The notes under the pieces: generated by a model
What the model saw: only the letters and a program-made list of their open reading frames with translations
Told to the model about the DNA's origin: nothing
Database searches by the model: none
Program-made: the position numbers and the translations under genes
In this document: in pieces, positions 9,127 through 19,181 of the stretch
How positions within the stretch are numbered: the stretch's first letter is position 1
Layout: the number at the start of each line of letters is the position of its first letter
Assembly (NCBI RefSeq): GCF_003258705.1
Contig: NZ_CP029480.1
Coordinates: forward strand, 4,278,001 to 4,342,000
Direction of reading: 5' to 3'
Origin: Arcticibacterium luteifluviistationis
GTDB lineage: Bacteria; Bacteroidota; Bacteroidia; Cytophagales; Spirosomataceae
DNA: 64,000 nucleotides

Positions 9127-11190
9127 TCAAAATATGTTAATCGCTCCACTGAGATTAGTGATCTCTCCTTTTTTGCTTGTATAACTTAATGTATATGGAT
9201 AAACTCCTTGGCTTACAGTCTGTCCTTTAAATGTACCATCCCATTTGAAAGCAGGGGAAGTACTGTTGAAAACTAATGCACCCCACTTGTTGTAAATATT
9301 AATATTGAAAGACTGAAGAGTCCCAAAGTTACCAAATAGTCTGAAATCTTTAGTTTTTTCAATGTTTCCGTTTGGTGAGAAAGCATTTGGAATGAACAAT
9401 TTTGTTTTTATAGGGATTGTTACTGGGTTGGAATAGGAATCTTGTCCGATGCTATTTGTAACTTTTATTAAGAAATGTGCTTCACTTTCAGCGTCATCCA
9501 AATTAGGCTCAAAGGTGTCAGAAACAAAGTTGGTGCCATTATAGATGGAAGTTTGTGCTTCGGTAAATTCATTTATCTGTAAAATTTCGAAATTACTAAT
9601 GATTTTAGGAAAAAATGGTTTGGCTGTTTCCCAAGTCAATTCTGTTGAAAAATCTGTTTCTAAATATATGGTGCAAACCTCGGGAGAAAGAACAGAATTA
9701 TAGCCACATACATCCTTAAAGTTAACTTTATAACAATTAGAAGAGCTCTCATTATAAAGATAGTCTGAGAAGCTCAGGACTTTGCTACTATCAACCAGTT
9801 CGTAGTCAAGACCTATTTCCCTGTAAAGATAATAATTATCACGTAGAGGTAACCAGTCGCTGTCATCTTGGAAGATGATATCTACCTTATTTTCGGTTTG
9901 AGAAAAACTGGAATATAAATCTGAAATTCCCTCAGGACTGAAACTGCTGTCGTTGATACAAATAACATTTGAAAGAATTATTGTTTCAAAAATCTTATTA
10001 GCAAGGAAGCCCTTGCTTGTGGTTTTTAGTTGATAACAAATGCTTTTTTCACACAGAAAGGGATGCGTTATTTGACCATTTGATGCATTTATTGTGGAAT
10101 CATTTTTATTATTAATATCATCCCAATAGATTAATTCTAGACTGTTCTCTCTTTTTCCGAAGGAAGGGATGAGGCTTATTATATCATAAAATTCATTTTT
10201 ATGTGGGATGAATTCTAATGAATTATTTATCCCATCTGTATCTAAAGAGGTAATAGGGGTTGTGCAAAAGTCAGGGGACCTTTCTTGACCTCCACAGACT
10301 TCTCCTCTTGCAAGTGTAATGCAAAAGCTTTTAGATTCGTCAGGAAGGCTAATTTGTACTTTTCCTGGTTGCACATTATTTAGAACAGAGTTGTCTAAGT
10401 CTATAGTGCCTGAGTTCTCATTTAAAAAAAGGGAATACCCTGAACTTGAGTATGATCCAGTGAAAGAAAGTTCAGCGGTTTTGGAATCAATTAATTCTAG
10501 CTTTTCGATGGATAAGAGAGATTCTTTTTGCCCTGAATTTGAGTCAATTTGAAATGAAGATTTAGATATGCACGAACTTGGATTTTCGTCACGAAACCCT
10601 TCTACAGAGAATGTTTGACCTTCATCAACAGTTGTGGTATCACTAAAGGGTAAGTCCGTTTTATTTACAGTTTGAATATTTGCGTTTCCCCAGTCAATTT
10701 CATAAAACTCAAAATCATTTGTGGAATCTAAAGGAATGCTAATTTCTAGGACATTATTGTTACAAGTACTGAAGCTGAATTTTGGTTTAGAGTTTGGGTA
10801 TACTGTTACGTTTTTACAGGAGTAAAAGTCTTCTCCGGCGTTGTTCTGACCAAACTGAAGAATTGTATAGTTGGAGGTTTTTTCTGGTTCGAAATAAGTG
10901 TTTTGTGTGTTGTTAACTGGCAAACTCGAGTCAGAGTCGGTTAAGGCCTCTCCTTGATAGTAATAACTATATTTAATGTTAGTTCCACCAGTTTTATCGT
11001 TTAGTTTTACAGTATACTGTCCGCAGCCTGTTTCAGGAGTAAGAAGTTCAAAGCCGTCTGCTTGATAGTTAGGGTTTTTACTAAGGTCAGTTTCACATAA
11101 ATTTTGAGAAAACGAAAAAAGAGGAAATCCTAACAAAAAAGATATACTAATTGTTAAGAAGTTAATTTTAGTAGTATGTAATTCGACCAT
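9127..11190 (-). CDS. Secreted protein with type IX (gliding-type, type B) C-terminal sorting domain
   Basis: 687 residues from the ATG that opens a signal peptide (MVELHTTKINF...FSFSQN); the longer frame adds 18 residues. The middle has no recognised enzyme domain and reads as several beta-rich, PKD/Ig-like modules with paired cysteines. The last ~90 residues (FIPNAFSPNGN, NIYNKWGALVFN, WDGTFKGQ, SQGVYPYTLSY) are the CHU_C/T9SS type B sorting domain, which targets proteins through the type IX system to the cell surface. It sits between two Wzi-like genes on the same strand, suggesting an exopolysaccharide-associated surface protein. The function of the body is unknown. Confidence 0.85.
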   Translation of the reverse strand: MVELHTTKINFLTISISFLLGFPLFSFSQNLCETDLSKNPNYQADGFELLTPETGCGQYTVKLNDKTGGTNIKYSYYYQGEALTDSDSSLPVNNTQNTYFEPEKTSNYTILQFGQNNAGEDFYSCKNVTVYPNSKPKFSFSTCNNNVLEISIPLDSTNDFEFYEIDWGNANIQTVNKTDLPFSDTTTVDEGQTFSVEGFRDENPSSCISKSSFQIDSNSGQKESLLSIEKLELIDSKTAELSFTGSYSSSGYSLFLNENSGTIDLDNSVLNNVQPGKVQISLPDESKSFCITLARGEVCGGQERSPDFCTTPITSLDTDGINNSLEFIPHKNEFYDIISLIPSFGKRENSLELIYWDDINNKNDSTINASNGQITHPFLCEKSICYQLKTTSKGFLANKIFETIILSNVICINDSSFSPEGISDLYSSFSQTENKVDIIFQDDSDWLPLRDNYYLYREIGLDYELVDSSKVLSFSDYLYNESSSNCYKVNFKDVCGYNSVLSPEVCTIYLETDFSTELTWETAKPFFPKIISNFEILQINEFTEAQTSIYNGTNFVSDTFEPNLDDAESEAHFLIKVTNSIGQDSYSNPVTIPIKTKLFIPNAFSPNGNIEKTKDFRLFGNFGTLQSFNINIYNKWGALVFNSTSPAFKWDGTFKGQTVSQGVYPYTLSYTSKKGEITNLSGAINIF

Positions 11191-11296
11191 TCCATTCCAC
11201 ATTAGAGAAGTATAAATGTAACTAGAATATAGCAGTTCTGTCAATAATATTATTTAATGGTCAAGTTAAGGTTGTTTTCTTAAGATGTAAAATCAG

Positions 11297-12751
11297 CTAA
11301 TTAAACAAATGCCTTAAAGACGTTCTAGAGCCAAAAGAAGAAGTATAAAGAGACCCACTGTCTAAGGAAAATACTTGTTGCAAAAGCCAATTCTGATTTA
11401 GTTCTTTCTGAAGAAGTAGATTTAACGAATATTGCTTTTTTAAGAATTCCTTACCAAAAGTTCCATAGTTAAGAGAATAGGCTTGTCTAATTTCATAATT
11501 GGCAAACTTGGTGTTTCCTTTAAGCAATAAGGAAAAGTACTTAACTCTATTATTGAATCTAAGTTCCCCATTTTCGGATTTGTAAATAATAAAAGGATTT
11601 CCAATGATTCTATCTTTATAATACCAACTCTGATATACACCATGGAAAAAATAGTTGTCTACCTCTCCAGAGTTACTTTCGTTTACTTTACCAAACCTTG
11701 TCCTACCTTGACTTTTGGAATAAAAGAATTCAAAATTAATTTTGTTTATATTGTAGTAAGGTAGATTTAAGCTAAGAGTATAAAGGCCATCTTCAATGTT
11801 ATTAAGATGGCTAATTGATCTGCCGAAATCATAGGGTTGTTGCTTTCCTATAAAAAGCTTAAAATCATTAATTTTTATTTCAGTACCAATATCAATAGAA
11901 CCTAGTTGGTTACCTATGGCAAGGCCTCCATCATATCCTGTTACTTTTTGAGTATTAGGCGGGGTGATTTTTTGTAAGAAAGGAATTAGTAAGTATTGGT
12001 ATGAGTAAAGTGGGTAAGGTGCTAGGTACCCATTAATAGTTGGTGGATTTGGCCCACTTACGTTTTTCAATATTTCAGAATATCCGCCCCACATGGCTTG
12101 ATGATTAATACCAGCGTAAAACTTTACCTTCGAATTATCGTTTCCAATTTTTCCATATAGCCATTTTTGATGTAAAAAATGACCAGAAACTACGCTGTCT
12201 TTACCAAACCAACCGTGTGAAATTCCTGCTTTGAAAGAGAATATTCCTTTTTTGTCAATTGGGACATAGCCTGGTGTATGTAGTTGTATTTTGGGTATTG
12301 GTAGGGCATTTCCAGACCAGATATAAGAGCCGGAGGTACTAGATGTGTCAGTAAGTCCAAATGTTTCCTTTCGTCTACCAATATAAAACTCGAACGATTT
12401 CCAACGAGTTTTCAAATAGGCTTCGGAAATAAGGAATTGATTTTTTTTGCTGAAATTATTCACTAGCGTTGTGCCATATGCCCAATCAAACCTCTTTAAT
12501 TTACCTAAAACATTTCTTGAACTATCATATTGGTTTTTAATTGAATACTTTAATTGAATGGAGGGTAGTGTCTCAGGTGTTTCTCCATAATTATTTACTT
12601 GAAGCCAAAAGGGAGTTTTGTTTTCATTGGCAAGGAAGAGACTAGACTCTAGCCACATTGTTGTTCGTTTGGACGATTGGGCCATCAACGCTCCATTTGT
12701 AACCAAAAGAGCAATCGTTACTAATAGTATTTTATGTTTAAGGAAGTGCAA
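11297..12751 (-). CDS. Wzi-like capsule assembly outer-membrane protein (paralogue)
   Basis: 484 residues with a clear signal peptide (MHFLKHKILLVTIALLVTNGALMAQ). It shares with the protein at 7608 the signatures GRRKETFGLTD, SGSYIWSGNALPIPK, SHGWFGKDS, AGINHQAMWGG and a C-terminal SFGSR...LF. This is a second Wzi-type barrel, likely the product of an old duplication with a type IX-secreted protein gene between the copies. It is transcribed first in the minus-strand group 12751 to 7608; the gap to the next gene is about 106 bases. A ~200-base divergent region separates it from the SPOR lipoprotein. Confidence 0.8.
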   Translation of the reverse strand: MHFLKHKILLVTIALLVTNGALMAQSSKRTTMWLESSLFLANENKTPFWLQVNNYGETPETLPSIQLKYSIKNQYDSSRNVLGKLKRFDWAYGTTLVNNFSKKNQFLISEAYLKTRWKSFEFYIGRRKETFGLTDTSSTSGSYIWSGNALPIPKIQLHTPGYVPIDKKGIFSFKAGISHGWFGKDSVVSGHFLHQKWLYGKIGNDNSKVKFYAGINHQAMWGGYSEILKNVSGPNPPTINGYLAPYPLYSYQYLLIPFLQKITPPNTQKVTGYDGGLAIGNQLGSIDIGTEIKINDFKLFIGKQQPYDFGRSISHLNNIEDGLYTLSLNLPYYNINKINFEFFYSKSQGRTRFGKVNESNSGEVDNYFFHGVYQSWYYKDRIIGNPFIIYKSENGELRFNNRVKYFSLLLKGNTKFANYEIRQAYSLNYGTFGKEFLKKQYSLNLLLQKELNQNWLLQQVFSLDSGSLYTSSFGSRTSLRHLFN

Positions 12752-12902
12752 GACCTATTTTATTTAATGAGTTTATGACTAAGTTATGGAATTGAATTCA
12801 TAGTGTTGTTTTCTGTTGATTGAAATGCTGTTTTTGGAGGGCTTAATTTATTATACGGGAGGTCATTTTTCTTTTTTTCGATAAAAAGCCCGATAAATCA
12901 TA

Positions 12903-12910
12903 TAATTTTG
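12903..12910 (+). promoter_or_regulatory. Bacteroidota -7 element for the SPOR lipoprotein
   Basis: TAATTTTG fits TAnnTTTG, 43 bases before the ATG. A clear TTG at -33 is missing, so this is tentative. Confidence 0.4.
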
Positions 12911-12952
12911 TGAATCCCAAAAGATATAGTTTTGAGGTTTAATTCCAGATAT

Positions 12953-13498
12953 ATGAGGCAGGTAATGTTATTTTTTCTTTTTAGTTCCTTACTTTTTTCT
13001 TGTGCACGGAACATTACTTCCAATAATGGTGGAGGTTCGAGCGAGGTTACTGGTTATGAAGAATCTTTAGCTGCCGTAAGACCCAAAGTAGACTATCAAG
13101 AAAAGGCGGAGAAACCTGAAGAGGTCTTGAAAGAAGAATTAAACGGTCAAGCCTATGTTCCCGAAGAGCCAAAGAATGAGAATGCTAAAATAGATCGCGT
13201 TCTGAGCGATATGGCTAGGCATAATTCTTCTATTTCTGATTTACCTGGTTATAGACTACAGGTTTATGCCGGTAATGATAGAGGGGGATTTGAACAAGCA
13301 AAATCATACATTCTTCAACATTTTCCAGAGTTAGAGATTTATGAGTCTTATAGTCAGCCAACTTATAGAATTAAGGTTGGCGATTTTTTAAAGAAAATGG
13401 ACGCTGAAAGATATTATTCTTCCATAGTTAGTCGATTTTCATCGGCAAAGGTTATTATGGACAACGTAGATGTTCAAAAGAGTTTAAAAATAAACTAA
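12953..13498 (+). CDS. SPOR-domain lipoprotein
   Basis: 181 residues from the ATG at 12953; the longer frame begins with TTG and adds only seven residues. A short lipoprotein signal (MRQVMLFFLFSSLLFSCA) ends in a lipobox cysteine at residue 17. An acidic/proline-rich linker follows, and the C-terminal ~75 residues (GYRLQVYAGNDRGGFEQA ... YRIKVGDF ... AKVIMDNV) form a SPOR domain, which binds denuded glycan strands of peptidoglycan. It is followed 6 bases later by gmd, so the two are likely co-transcribed. Possible role: periplasmic anchoring or septal peptidoglycan binding. Confidence 0.8.
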   Translation: MRQVMLFFLFSSLLFSCARNITSNNGGGSSEVTGYEESLAAVRPKVDYQEKAEKPEEVLKEELNGQAYVPEEPKNENAKIDRVLSDMARHNSSISDLPGYRLQVYAGNDRGGFEQAKSYILQHFPELEIYESYSQPTYRIKVGDFLKKMDAERYYSSIVSRFSSAKVIMDNVDVQKSLKIN

Positions 13499-13504
13499 GT
13501 TATT

Positions 13505-14602
13505 TTGAAAAAAGCACTTATCACTGGCGTTACTGGCCAAGACGGAGCCTATTTGGCTGAGTTTTTATTAGAAAAAGGGTATGAAGTTCACGGTATAAAA
13601 AGACGAGCGTCGCTCTTCAATACTGATAGAATAGATCATATATACAGAGACCTTCATGAAGCAGATGTTAGATTTATTCTTCATTATGGAGACTTAAGTG
13701 ATTCTACAAACATCATTCGAATTATTCAGGATGTTCAACCAGATGAAATTTATAACCTTGGAGCCATGTCTCACGTTCAGGTTAGTTTTGACTCGCCAGA
13801 GTACACCGCTAATGTGGATGGTATAGGTACTTTAAGGATTTTAGAAGCTGTTAGGATTTTAGGATTGACAGAAAAGACTAGAATTTATCAGGCCTCAACT
13901 TCAGAGCTTTACGGTCTTGTGCAAGAGGTTCCTCAAAAAGAAACTACTCCATTTTATCCGCGTTCTCCTTATGCTGTAGCTAAGATGTATGCGTATTGGA
14001 TTACGGTTAACTACAGAGAGGCATATAATATGTATGCTTGTAATGGAATTCTTTTCAATCATGAGTCTCCATTAAGAGGAGAAACCTTTGTGACAAGGAA
14101 AATTACTAGAGCCACGGCTCAAATTGCTCTTGGTACAAAAAAATGTTTGTACTTAGGGAACATGGATGCTAAAAGAGACTGGGGCCATGCAAAGGATTAT
14201 ATTGAAGCCATGTGGTTAATTTTGCAACAAGACAAAGCAGAGGATTTTGTGATAGCTACAGGTATTACCACCACGGTAAGAGATTTTGTTAAAATGGCTT
14301 TTAATGAAGTAGGGGTAACCTTGGAGTTTAAGGGGAGTGAAGAAGAAGAGGTAGCTGTAGTTGTTGCTTGTTCTAATCCAAGATTCCAAGTACCGATTGG
14401 TCAAAAAGTGGTGGCAGTAGATCCTAAGTATTACAGACCTACGGAAGTTGAACTTTTAATAGGTGACCCTACAAAGTCTAATACAAAACTTGGTTGGAAA
14501 CCAAAATATGACCTTCCAATGATGGTGAAAGAGATGGTTGAGGCAGATGTGAATTTATTTGCAAATCAATCTAGTGTTAACAAGGCTGGCAAGCCTTTAT
14601 AA
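13505..14602 (+). CDS. gmd: GDP-mannose 4,6-dehydratase
   Basis: 365 residues, full family length. It converts GDP-D-mannose to GDP-4-keto-6-deoxy-D-mannose, the precursor of GDP-L-fucose, GDP-D-rhamnose or GDP-perosamine. NADP-binding GVTGQDG is at 8-14, catalytic STSELYG at 131-137 and Y156-x3-K160 (YAVAK). The start codon is TTG: the Rossmann strand KKALITG begins directly after it and no ATG is nearby. No GDP-fucose synthase or other partner follows in the window, so the end product is unresolved. Confidence 0.95.
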   Translation: MKKALITGVTGQDGAYLAEFLLEKGYEVHGIKRRASLFNTDRIDHIYRDLHEADVRFILHYGDLSDSTNIIRIIQDVQPDEIYNLGAMSHVQVSFDSPEYTANVDGIGTLRILEAVRILGLTEKTRIYQASTSELYGLVQEVPQKETTPFYPRSPYAVAKMYAYWITVNYREAYNMYACNGILFNHESPLRGETFVTRKITRATAQIALGTKKCLYLGNMDAKRDWGHAKDYIEAMWLILQQDKAEDFVIATGITTTVRDFVKMAFNEVGVTLEFKGSEEEEVAVVVACSNPRFQVPIGQKVVAVDPKYYRPTEVELLIGDPTKSNTKLGWKPKYDLPMMVKEMVEADVNLFANQSSVNKAGKPL

Positions 14603-14773
14603 TTTAGGTTCATTTAATTCGTTGTAAGTGAGGTAGTTTATGGTTTAGGCCTTCTTTGTGAAGGAGTTTGTCATATATCTATGCCGAAGCAGAAGGTTCA
14701 TTTTGGTCAAAGATATAATTGGAATGAAAATTGTAGATTAGGTCAATGTATCTTTAACGCAGAATGTGATTAA

Positions 14774-15796
14774 ATGAAAAAAAGCATTTACATACTATTG
14801 TTTCTAAGCTGTTTAGGGAATGAGGCCTTTTCGCAAGATCCTCAGTTTTCTCAATTTTATGCAGCTCCTATGTACCACAATCCAGCATTTACAGGAAGTG
14901 GGTATGCACCAAGGGCTATATTTAACTTTAGAAACCAGTGGCCCTCATTAGCGGCCAATTATACTACCTCAGCAGTATCTGTCGATCATTACATTGATAA
15001 GTTTAACAGCGGTGTAGGTCTGATGCTAGTTAGTGATCAGCAGGGGGCCAGTAGATTAAAGAACACAGAGATATCTGGTTTTTACTCCTATCAATTAAAT
15101 TTAATTGACGACCATTTTTTAAGAATGGGTGTCCAGGCTACCAGCTCAAACAGAAGTTTTGATTCTAATGGCTTAACTTTTCCAGACCAGTTTGATAACA
15201 ATGGTTATACAGGTGACCCCTCAGGAGATCCTTTGGCGAATACTGGAAGTACACTTCACTTTGTAGACTTTAGTGCAGGTGTTTTGTATTATAATCCTAA
15301 AGCTTATTTGGGAGTGTCTGTTCATCATCTTACGCAGCCAGACATTGCTTTTACGGCATCCAACGATATTTTGGCTAGAAAAATCATGATTAATGGTGGG
15401 TTGAATATCCCATTGGCAGATTTGTCAACATCTAGTGATAAAGAATTTGTTTTAATTCCTACTTTCTTGTTTAAGCAACAAGGGAAGTTTAACCAGTTAG
15501 ATTTAGGAGCTTATGTGACTTATAGTCCTCTGACCTTTGGTTTATGGTATCGAGGGATTCCTGTAAAGAAAAATGATACCGACGCTTTAAATCATGATGC
15601 CATAGTAGCATTAGCTGGCTTTAGATTTGATAACTTCTCTTTTGGTTATAGCTACGATTTAACTATTAGTGGACTAGGAGCATCTTCAGGAGGATCGCAT
15701 GAAATATCTATAGCATACCAGTTTGATCCTTATGAGTCAAAACGGAGTCCGAATGCTAGGCGGAGAAAAAAGTCATTGTCGTGCCCCAAGTTCTAG
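14774..15796 (+). CDS. PorP/SprF family type IX secretion membrane protein
   Basis: 340 residues with signal peptide (MKKSIYILLFLSCLGNEAFSQ) followed at once by the family hallmark DPQFSQFYAAPMYHNPAFTG. The rest is a predicted outer-membrane barrel (FNFRNQWP, VDHYIDKFNSGVGLM, LGVSVHHLTQP, FGYSYDLTISGLG, HEISIAYQF). SprF/PorP proteins assist secretion or surface attachment of specific proteins carrying type B sorting domains. No large partner adhesin is adjacent; the nearest CHU_C-type protein is the minus-strand gene at 9127. A terminator follows. Confidence 0.88.
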   Translation: MKKSIYILLFLSCLGNEAFSQDPQFSQFYAAPMYHNPAFTGSGYAPRAIFNFRNQWPSLAANYTTSAVSVDHYIDKFNSGVGLMLVSDQQGASRLKNTEISGFYSYQLNLIDDHFLRMGVQATSSNRSFDSNGLTFPDQFDNNGYTGDPSGDPLANTGSTLHFVDFSAGVLYYNPKAYLGVSVHHLTQPDIAFTASNDILARKIMINGGLNIPLADLSTSSDKEFVLIPTFLFKQQGKFNQLDLGAYVTYSPLTFGLWYRGIPVKKNDTDALNHDAIVALAGFRFDNFSFGYSYDLTISGLGASSGGSHEISIAYQFDPYESKRSPNARRRKKSLSCPKF

Positions 15797-15827
15797 GAGG
15801 TACGACGAGACGTAATAATAATTAATG

Positions 15828-15856
15828 GAGGTTTGAGTTTCTCAAGCCTCTTTTTT
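15828..15856 (+). terminator. Rho-independent terminator
   Basis: GAGGTTTGAG / CTCAAGCCTC stem (one G-U pair), 3-nt loop, then six T. Ends the PorP/SprF transcript. Confidence 0.8.
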
Positions 15857-15906
15857 CGTTTATATTGCGTCAATCTACCTACTAAATAATAACCAAATCT
15901 ATTTCT

Positions 15907-17364
15907 ATGGCTTCTAACCTTTGGGCTAAAAAATCTATTGAAAAGTTGGTGGCGGGAGCTACTGGAGAGGAGAATCAATTAAAACGCTCCTTAAGCTCAA
16001 CAAGCCTGGTGGCTTTAGGTATTGGTGCCATCATAGGGGCAGGCCTTTTTTCATTAACAGGAATTGCTGCCGCTAATCATGCTGGGCCTGCTGTAACTAT
16101 TTCGTTTGTTCTTGCTGCAGTTGGTTGTGCTTTCGCTGGTCTTTGTTATGCCGAGTTTGCTTCCATGATACCCGTTGCGGGAAGTGCCTATACTTATTCT
16201 TATGCCACCATGGGAGAGTTTGTTGCATGGATAATCGGGTGGGATTTGGTGCTTGAATATGCTTTGGGAGCTGCCACCGTTGCGGTAAGTTGGTCTAGAT
16301 ACCTTCTTGAACTATTAAGCTCCTGGGGAATTCACTTACCCGCAAGCCTAGTTTGTTCTCCTTATGAAGTCTTGACCCTAGCCGATGGAACAATAATTAA
16401 TGGAGGTTATATAAACCTGCCAGCAGTAATTATAGTGGTGTTACTTTCTTTACTACTAATAAGAGGAACCCATGAGTCTGCTAGAATGAATAATATTTTA
16501 GTGGTTTTGAAACTAGCGGTTGTTTTACTTTTTATAATCCTCGGTTGGAGCCACATAGACCCGCAAAATTATGTACCATATATTCCAGAAAATACTGGTA
16601 CGAAAGGTCAATTTGGTTGGTCCGGAATTGCTACAGCAGCTGCTGTGGTATTCTTTGCTTTTATAGGTTTTGATGCGGTTTCGACTGCAGCTCAGGAAGC
16701 TAAGAATCCTCAAAAGGGAATGCCAATAGGTATTTTGGGCTCGTTGGTAGTTTGTACTATTCTTTATGTATTGTTTTCTTATGTAATGACAGGACTTGTT
16801 CATTATTCAACATTTGCAAATGACGCAAAACCTGCGGCAACGGCATTCGCCAAAACGGGCTATGATTTTCTTCAGAATGGATTAATAATAGCAATTTTAG
16901 CAGGTTATACTTCCGTTATGTTAGTCATGCTATTGGGGCAAAGTAGAGTTTTTTATTCAATGAGTAAAGACGGACTGCTTCCTAAGTTTTTTGGAGATGT
17001 TCACAAAAAGTTTCATTCGCCGTGGAAGACTAATCTTTTCTTTATGGTTTTTGTAAGCCTTTTTGCAGGATTTGTACCAGTAAGTGATTTAGGGCATATG
17101 GTAAGTATTGGAACTTTGTTTGCTTTTAGCTTAGTATGTGCTGGAGTTTGGTTATTAAGAGTGAAGTCACCTGAAATACCAAGAGCATTTAAAACTCCTT
17201 TAGTTCCTTTAATCCCATTGATGGGAATCTTGGTTTGTGGCTATTTAATGACCTCTTTACCTATTGAAGCTTGGTACAGATTGGCTGTTTGGCTCTTACT
17301 CGGTTTAGTAATCTATTTCGTTTATGGTCGAAAGAATAGTGTAATTAATAAAGAGGACGAGTGA
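15907..17364 (+). CDS. Amino acid permease, APC superfamily (cationic amino acid transporter-like)
   Basis: 485 residues with about 12-13 membrane helices. The N-terminal signature LVALGIGAIIGAGLFSLTG and the helix 3 segment PVAGSAYTYSYATMGEFVAW are typical of the CAT/YfnA-like APC transporters, as are FFAFIGFDAVSTAAQEAKNP and the LLGQSRVFYSMSKDGLLP loop. It imports or exchanges amino acids across the inner membrane; the substrate is not visible. It stands alone between the PorP/SprF gene and the next transporter. Confidence 0.88.
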   Translation: MASNLWAKKSIEKLVAGATGEENQLKRSLSSTSLVALGIGAIIGAGLFSLTGIAAANHAGPAVTISFVLAAVGCAFAGLCYAEFASMIPVAGSAYTYSYATMGEFVAWIIGWDLVLEYALGAATVAVSWSRYLLELLSSWGIHLPASLVCSPYEVLTLADGTIINGGYINLPAVIIVVLLSLLLIRGTHESARMNNILVVLKLAVVLLFIILGWSHIDPQNYVPYIPENTGTKGQFGWSGIATAAAVVFFAFIGFDAVSTAAQEAKNPQKGMPIGILGSLVVCTILYVLFSYVMTGLVHYSTFANDAKPAATAFAKTGYDFLQNGLIIAILAGYTSVMLVMLLGQSRVFYSMSKDGLLPKFFGDVHKKFHSPWKTNLFFMVFVSLFAGFVPVSDLGHMVSIGTLFAFSLVCAGVWLLRVKSPEIPRAFKTPLVPLIPLMGILVCGYLMTSLPIEAWYRLAVWLLLGLVIYFVYGRKNSVINKEDE

Positions 17365-17474
17365 TTTGTTGATTTTATCAATAAAATACTTAAAAAGCGA
17401 CATCAATTCTTTTATCTTGTATCTTGCGATTCAAAACCTTTTCATAATATCTAATTAGAAACCCAAATTTTATA

Positions 17475-19043
17475 ATGACACTTCTTAACTTTTTAGCTTT
17501 TCTAGAACCCGAAAAGGGAATTGACGAAATAATTAATGATTGGTTTACCCCAATTGCGGAGGCTTGGGGGAACATCGTTCTTTTTAGAGTTTTCGATGTT
17601 CCATTTATACTTGTGCTTTTAGTAGGTGGGGCTTTGATGTTTACCGTTTACTTCAGTTTTATAAACATTAGACGTTTTCCTTTATCAATAAATATAGTAA
17701 GAGGGAAATATGATCATATTGAACATGGAGAAGACCCTATTACTACTGATAATCTGAATGTTGTAGATGGTGATATTGTTGGCACTATTAGGGTAGAGGG
17801 TCAAGACGGTGAAGTAAGTCATTTTCAAGCTTTAGCAACAGCCGTTTCAGGGACTGTAGGTCTAGGAAACATTGCTGGCGTAGCTTTGGCTGTTGGTCTT
17901 GGAGGCCCTGGAGCTACTTTTTGGATGATTGTTGTTGGTGTTTTAGGGATGTCAACCAAGTTTGTAGAATGTACCTTAGGTGTTAAGTACAGGGATATTG
18001 GAGAAGATGGTACTGTGTATGGCGGACCCATGTATTACCTTAAAAAGGGTTTTGCTGAAATTGGAAAGTCTGGTCTAGGAAAGGTTTTGGCGGTTATTTT
18101 TGCCATTTTATGTGTTGGTGCTTCTTTTGGTGGAGGTAACGCTGCTCAATCTAATCAGGCTGCTTCGCAATTAGCTTCCCTGATGGGAATGACCGGAGGA
18201 AGCTCTGGAACTATCATTGGACTTGTTATAGCTGTTGTGGTGGGTATTGTGATTATTGGAGGTATAAAAAGAATTGCCTCTGTGACTGAAAAGATTGTTC
18301 CATTTATGGCCGGTATTTATGTTTTGGCTTGCTTGTTTATTATTCTTTCTAATTATGATTTGATAGGTTATGCATTTAGTGAGATATATTCTAGTGCATT
18401 TACTATGGAAGCAGGATGGGGAGGTTTCTTTGGAGTGATGATGGTCGGTTTTCAAAGAGCAGCGTTCTCTAATGAAGCAGGGGCGGGTTCTGCCTCTATT
18501 GCCCACTCAGCCGTTAAAACTAATTATCCTGCATCGGAAGGTTTGGTGGCACTTTTAGAGCCATTTATCGATACCGTTGTGATTTGTACTATGACCGCTT
18601 TGGTTATTATCATTTATAACAGCACAGGGGTTTTTGAATACGGTGGTTCTACTGTATTAATTGATGGAGTGGAGGTTGAAGGAGCTGTATTGACGTCAAT
18701 GGCTTTTGAGTCTGCAATTCCTTGGTTCCCGTACGTTCTAACAGTTGCGATAGTTTTATTTGCAATTTCAACCATGATTTCATGGTCGTATTATGGTCTT
18801 CAAGCTTGGATGTACCTTTTTGGGAAAAGTAAATTGGCAGATTTGTCTTATAAATTAATGTTTTTAGTCTTTATCGTTATTGGTGCTGCGGCTAATATGT
18901 CTGCCGTTTGGGGCTTTTCTGATGCTATGATTTTAGCATTAGTGTTTCCAAATATGATTGGTCTGTTTTTCCTTTTCCCTAAGGTTAAAGAAGAACTTAA
19001 TAGGTACTTAGACGCAATTCAAATAAAAAAATTCTTTAAATAA
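17475..19043 (+). CDS. Sodium:alanine symporter family protein (AGCS)
   Basis: 522 residues with about 10-11 membrane segments. The signatures [40 protein letters not shown] and [16 protein letters not shown] are diagnostic of the AGCS (DAACS/AlsT-type) sodium- or proton-coupled alanine/glycine symporters. It is on the same strand as the upstream permease with a 110-base gap that has a TATCTTGC sequence resembling a -7 element. Likely function: uptake of small neutral amino acids. Confidence 0.9.
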   Translation: MTLLNFLAFLEPEKGIDEIINDWFTPIAEAWGNIVLFRVFDVPFILVLLVGGALMFTVYFSFINIRRFPLSINIVRGKYDHIEHGEDPITTDNLNVVDGDIVGTIRVEGQDGEVSHFQALATAVSGTVGLGNIAGVALAVGLGGPGATFWMIVVGVLGMSTKFVECTLGVKYRDIGEDGTVYGGPMYYLKKGFAEIGKSGLGKVLAVIFAILCVGASFGGGNAAQSNQAASQLASLMGMTGGSSGTIIGLVIAVVVGIVIIGGIKRIASVTEKIVPFMAGIYVLACLFIILSNYDLIGYAFSEIYSSAFTMEAGWGGFFGVMMVGFQRAAFSNEAGAGSASIAHSAVKTNYPASEGLVALLEPFIDTVVICTMTALVIIIYNSTGVFEYGGSTVLIDGVEVEGAVLTSMAFESAIPWFPYVLTVAIVLFAISTMISWSYYGLQAWMYLFGKSKLADLSYKLMFLVFIVIGAAANMSAVWGFSDAMILALVFPNMIGLFFLFPKVKEELNRYLDAIQIKKFFK

Positions 19044-19181
19044 ATAGAAATAGGCTCACTTGCTTTAGTGGGTCTATATTTCGAATTAAACTACAGCTAT
19101 TTTGGATTGTAAGTAAAAACTGCGAGTTTTACAGTTTATATATACCTACAACCTTATAGCCTGACACAAATTATAATAAAA

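Noticed and set aside
18171-18506. Minus-strand 111-residue frame inside the AGCS gene
   Set aside because: Low-complexity histidine/asparagine-rich peptide antisense to a well-supported transporter.
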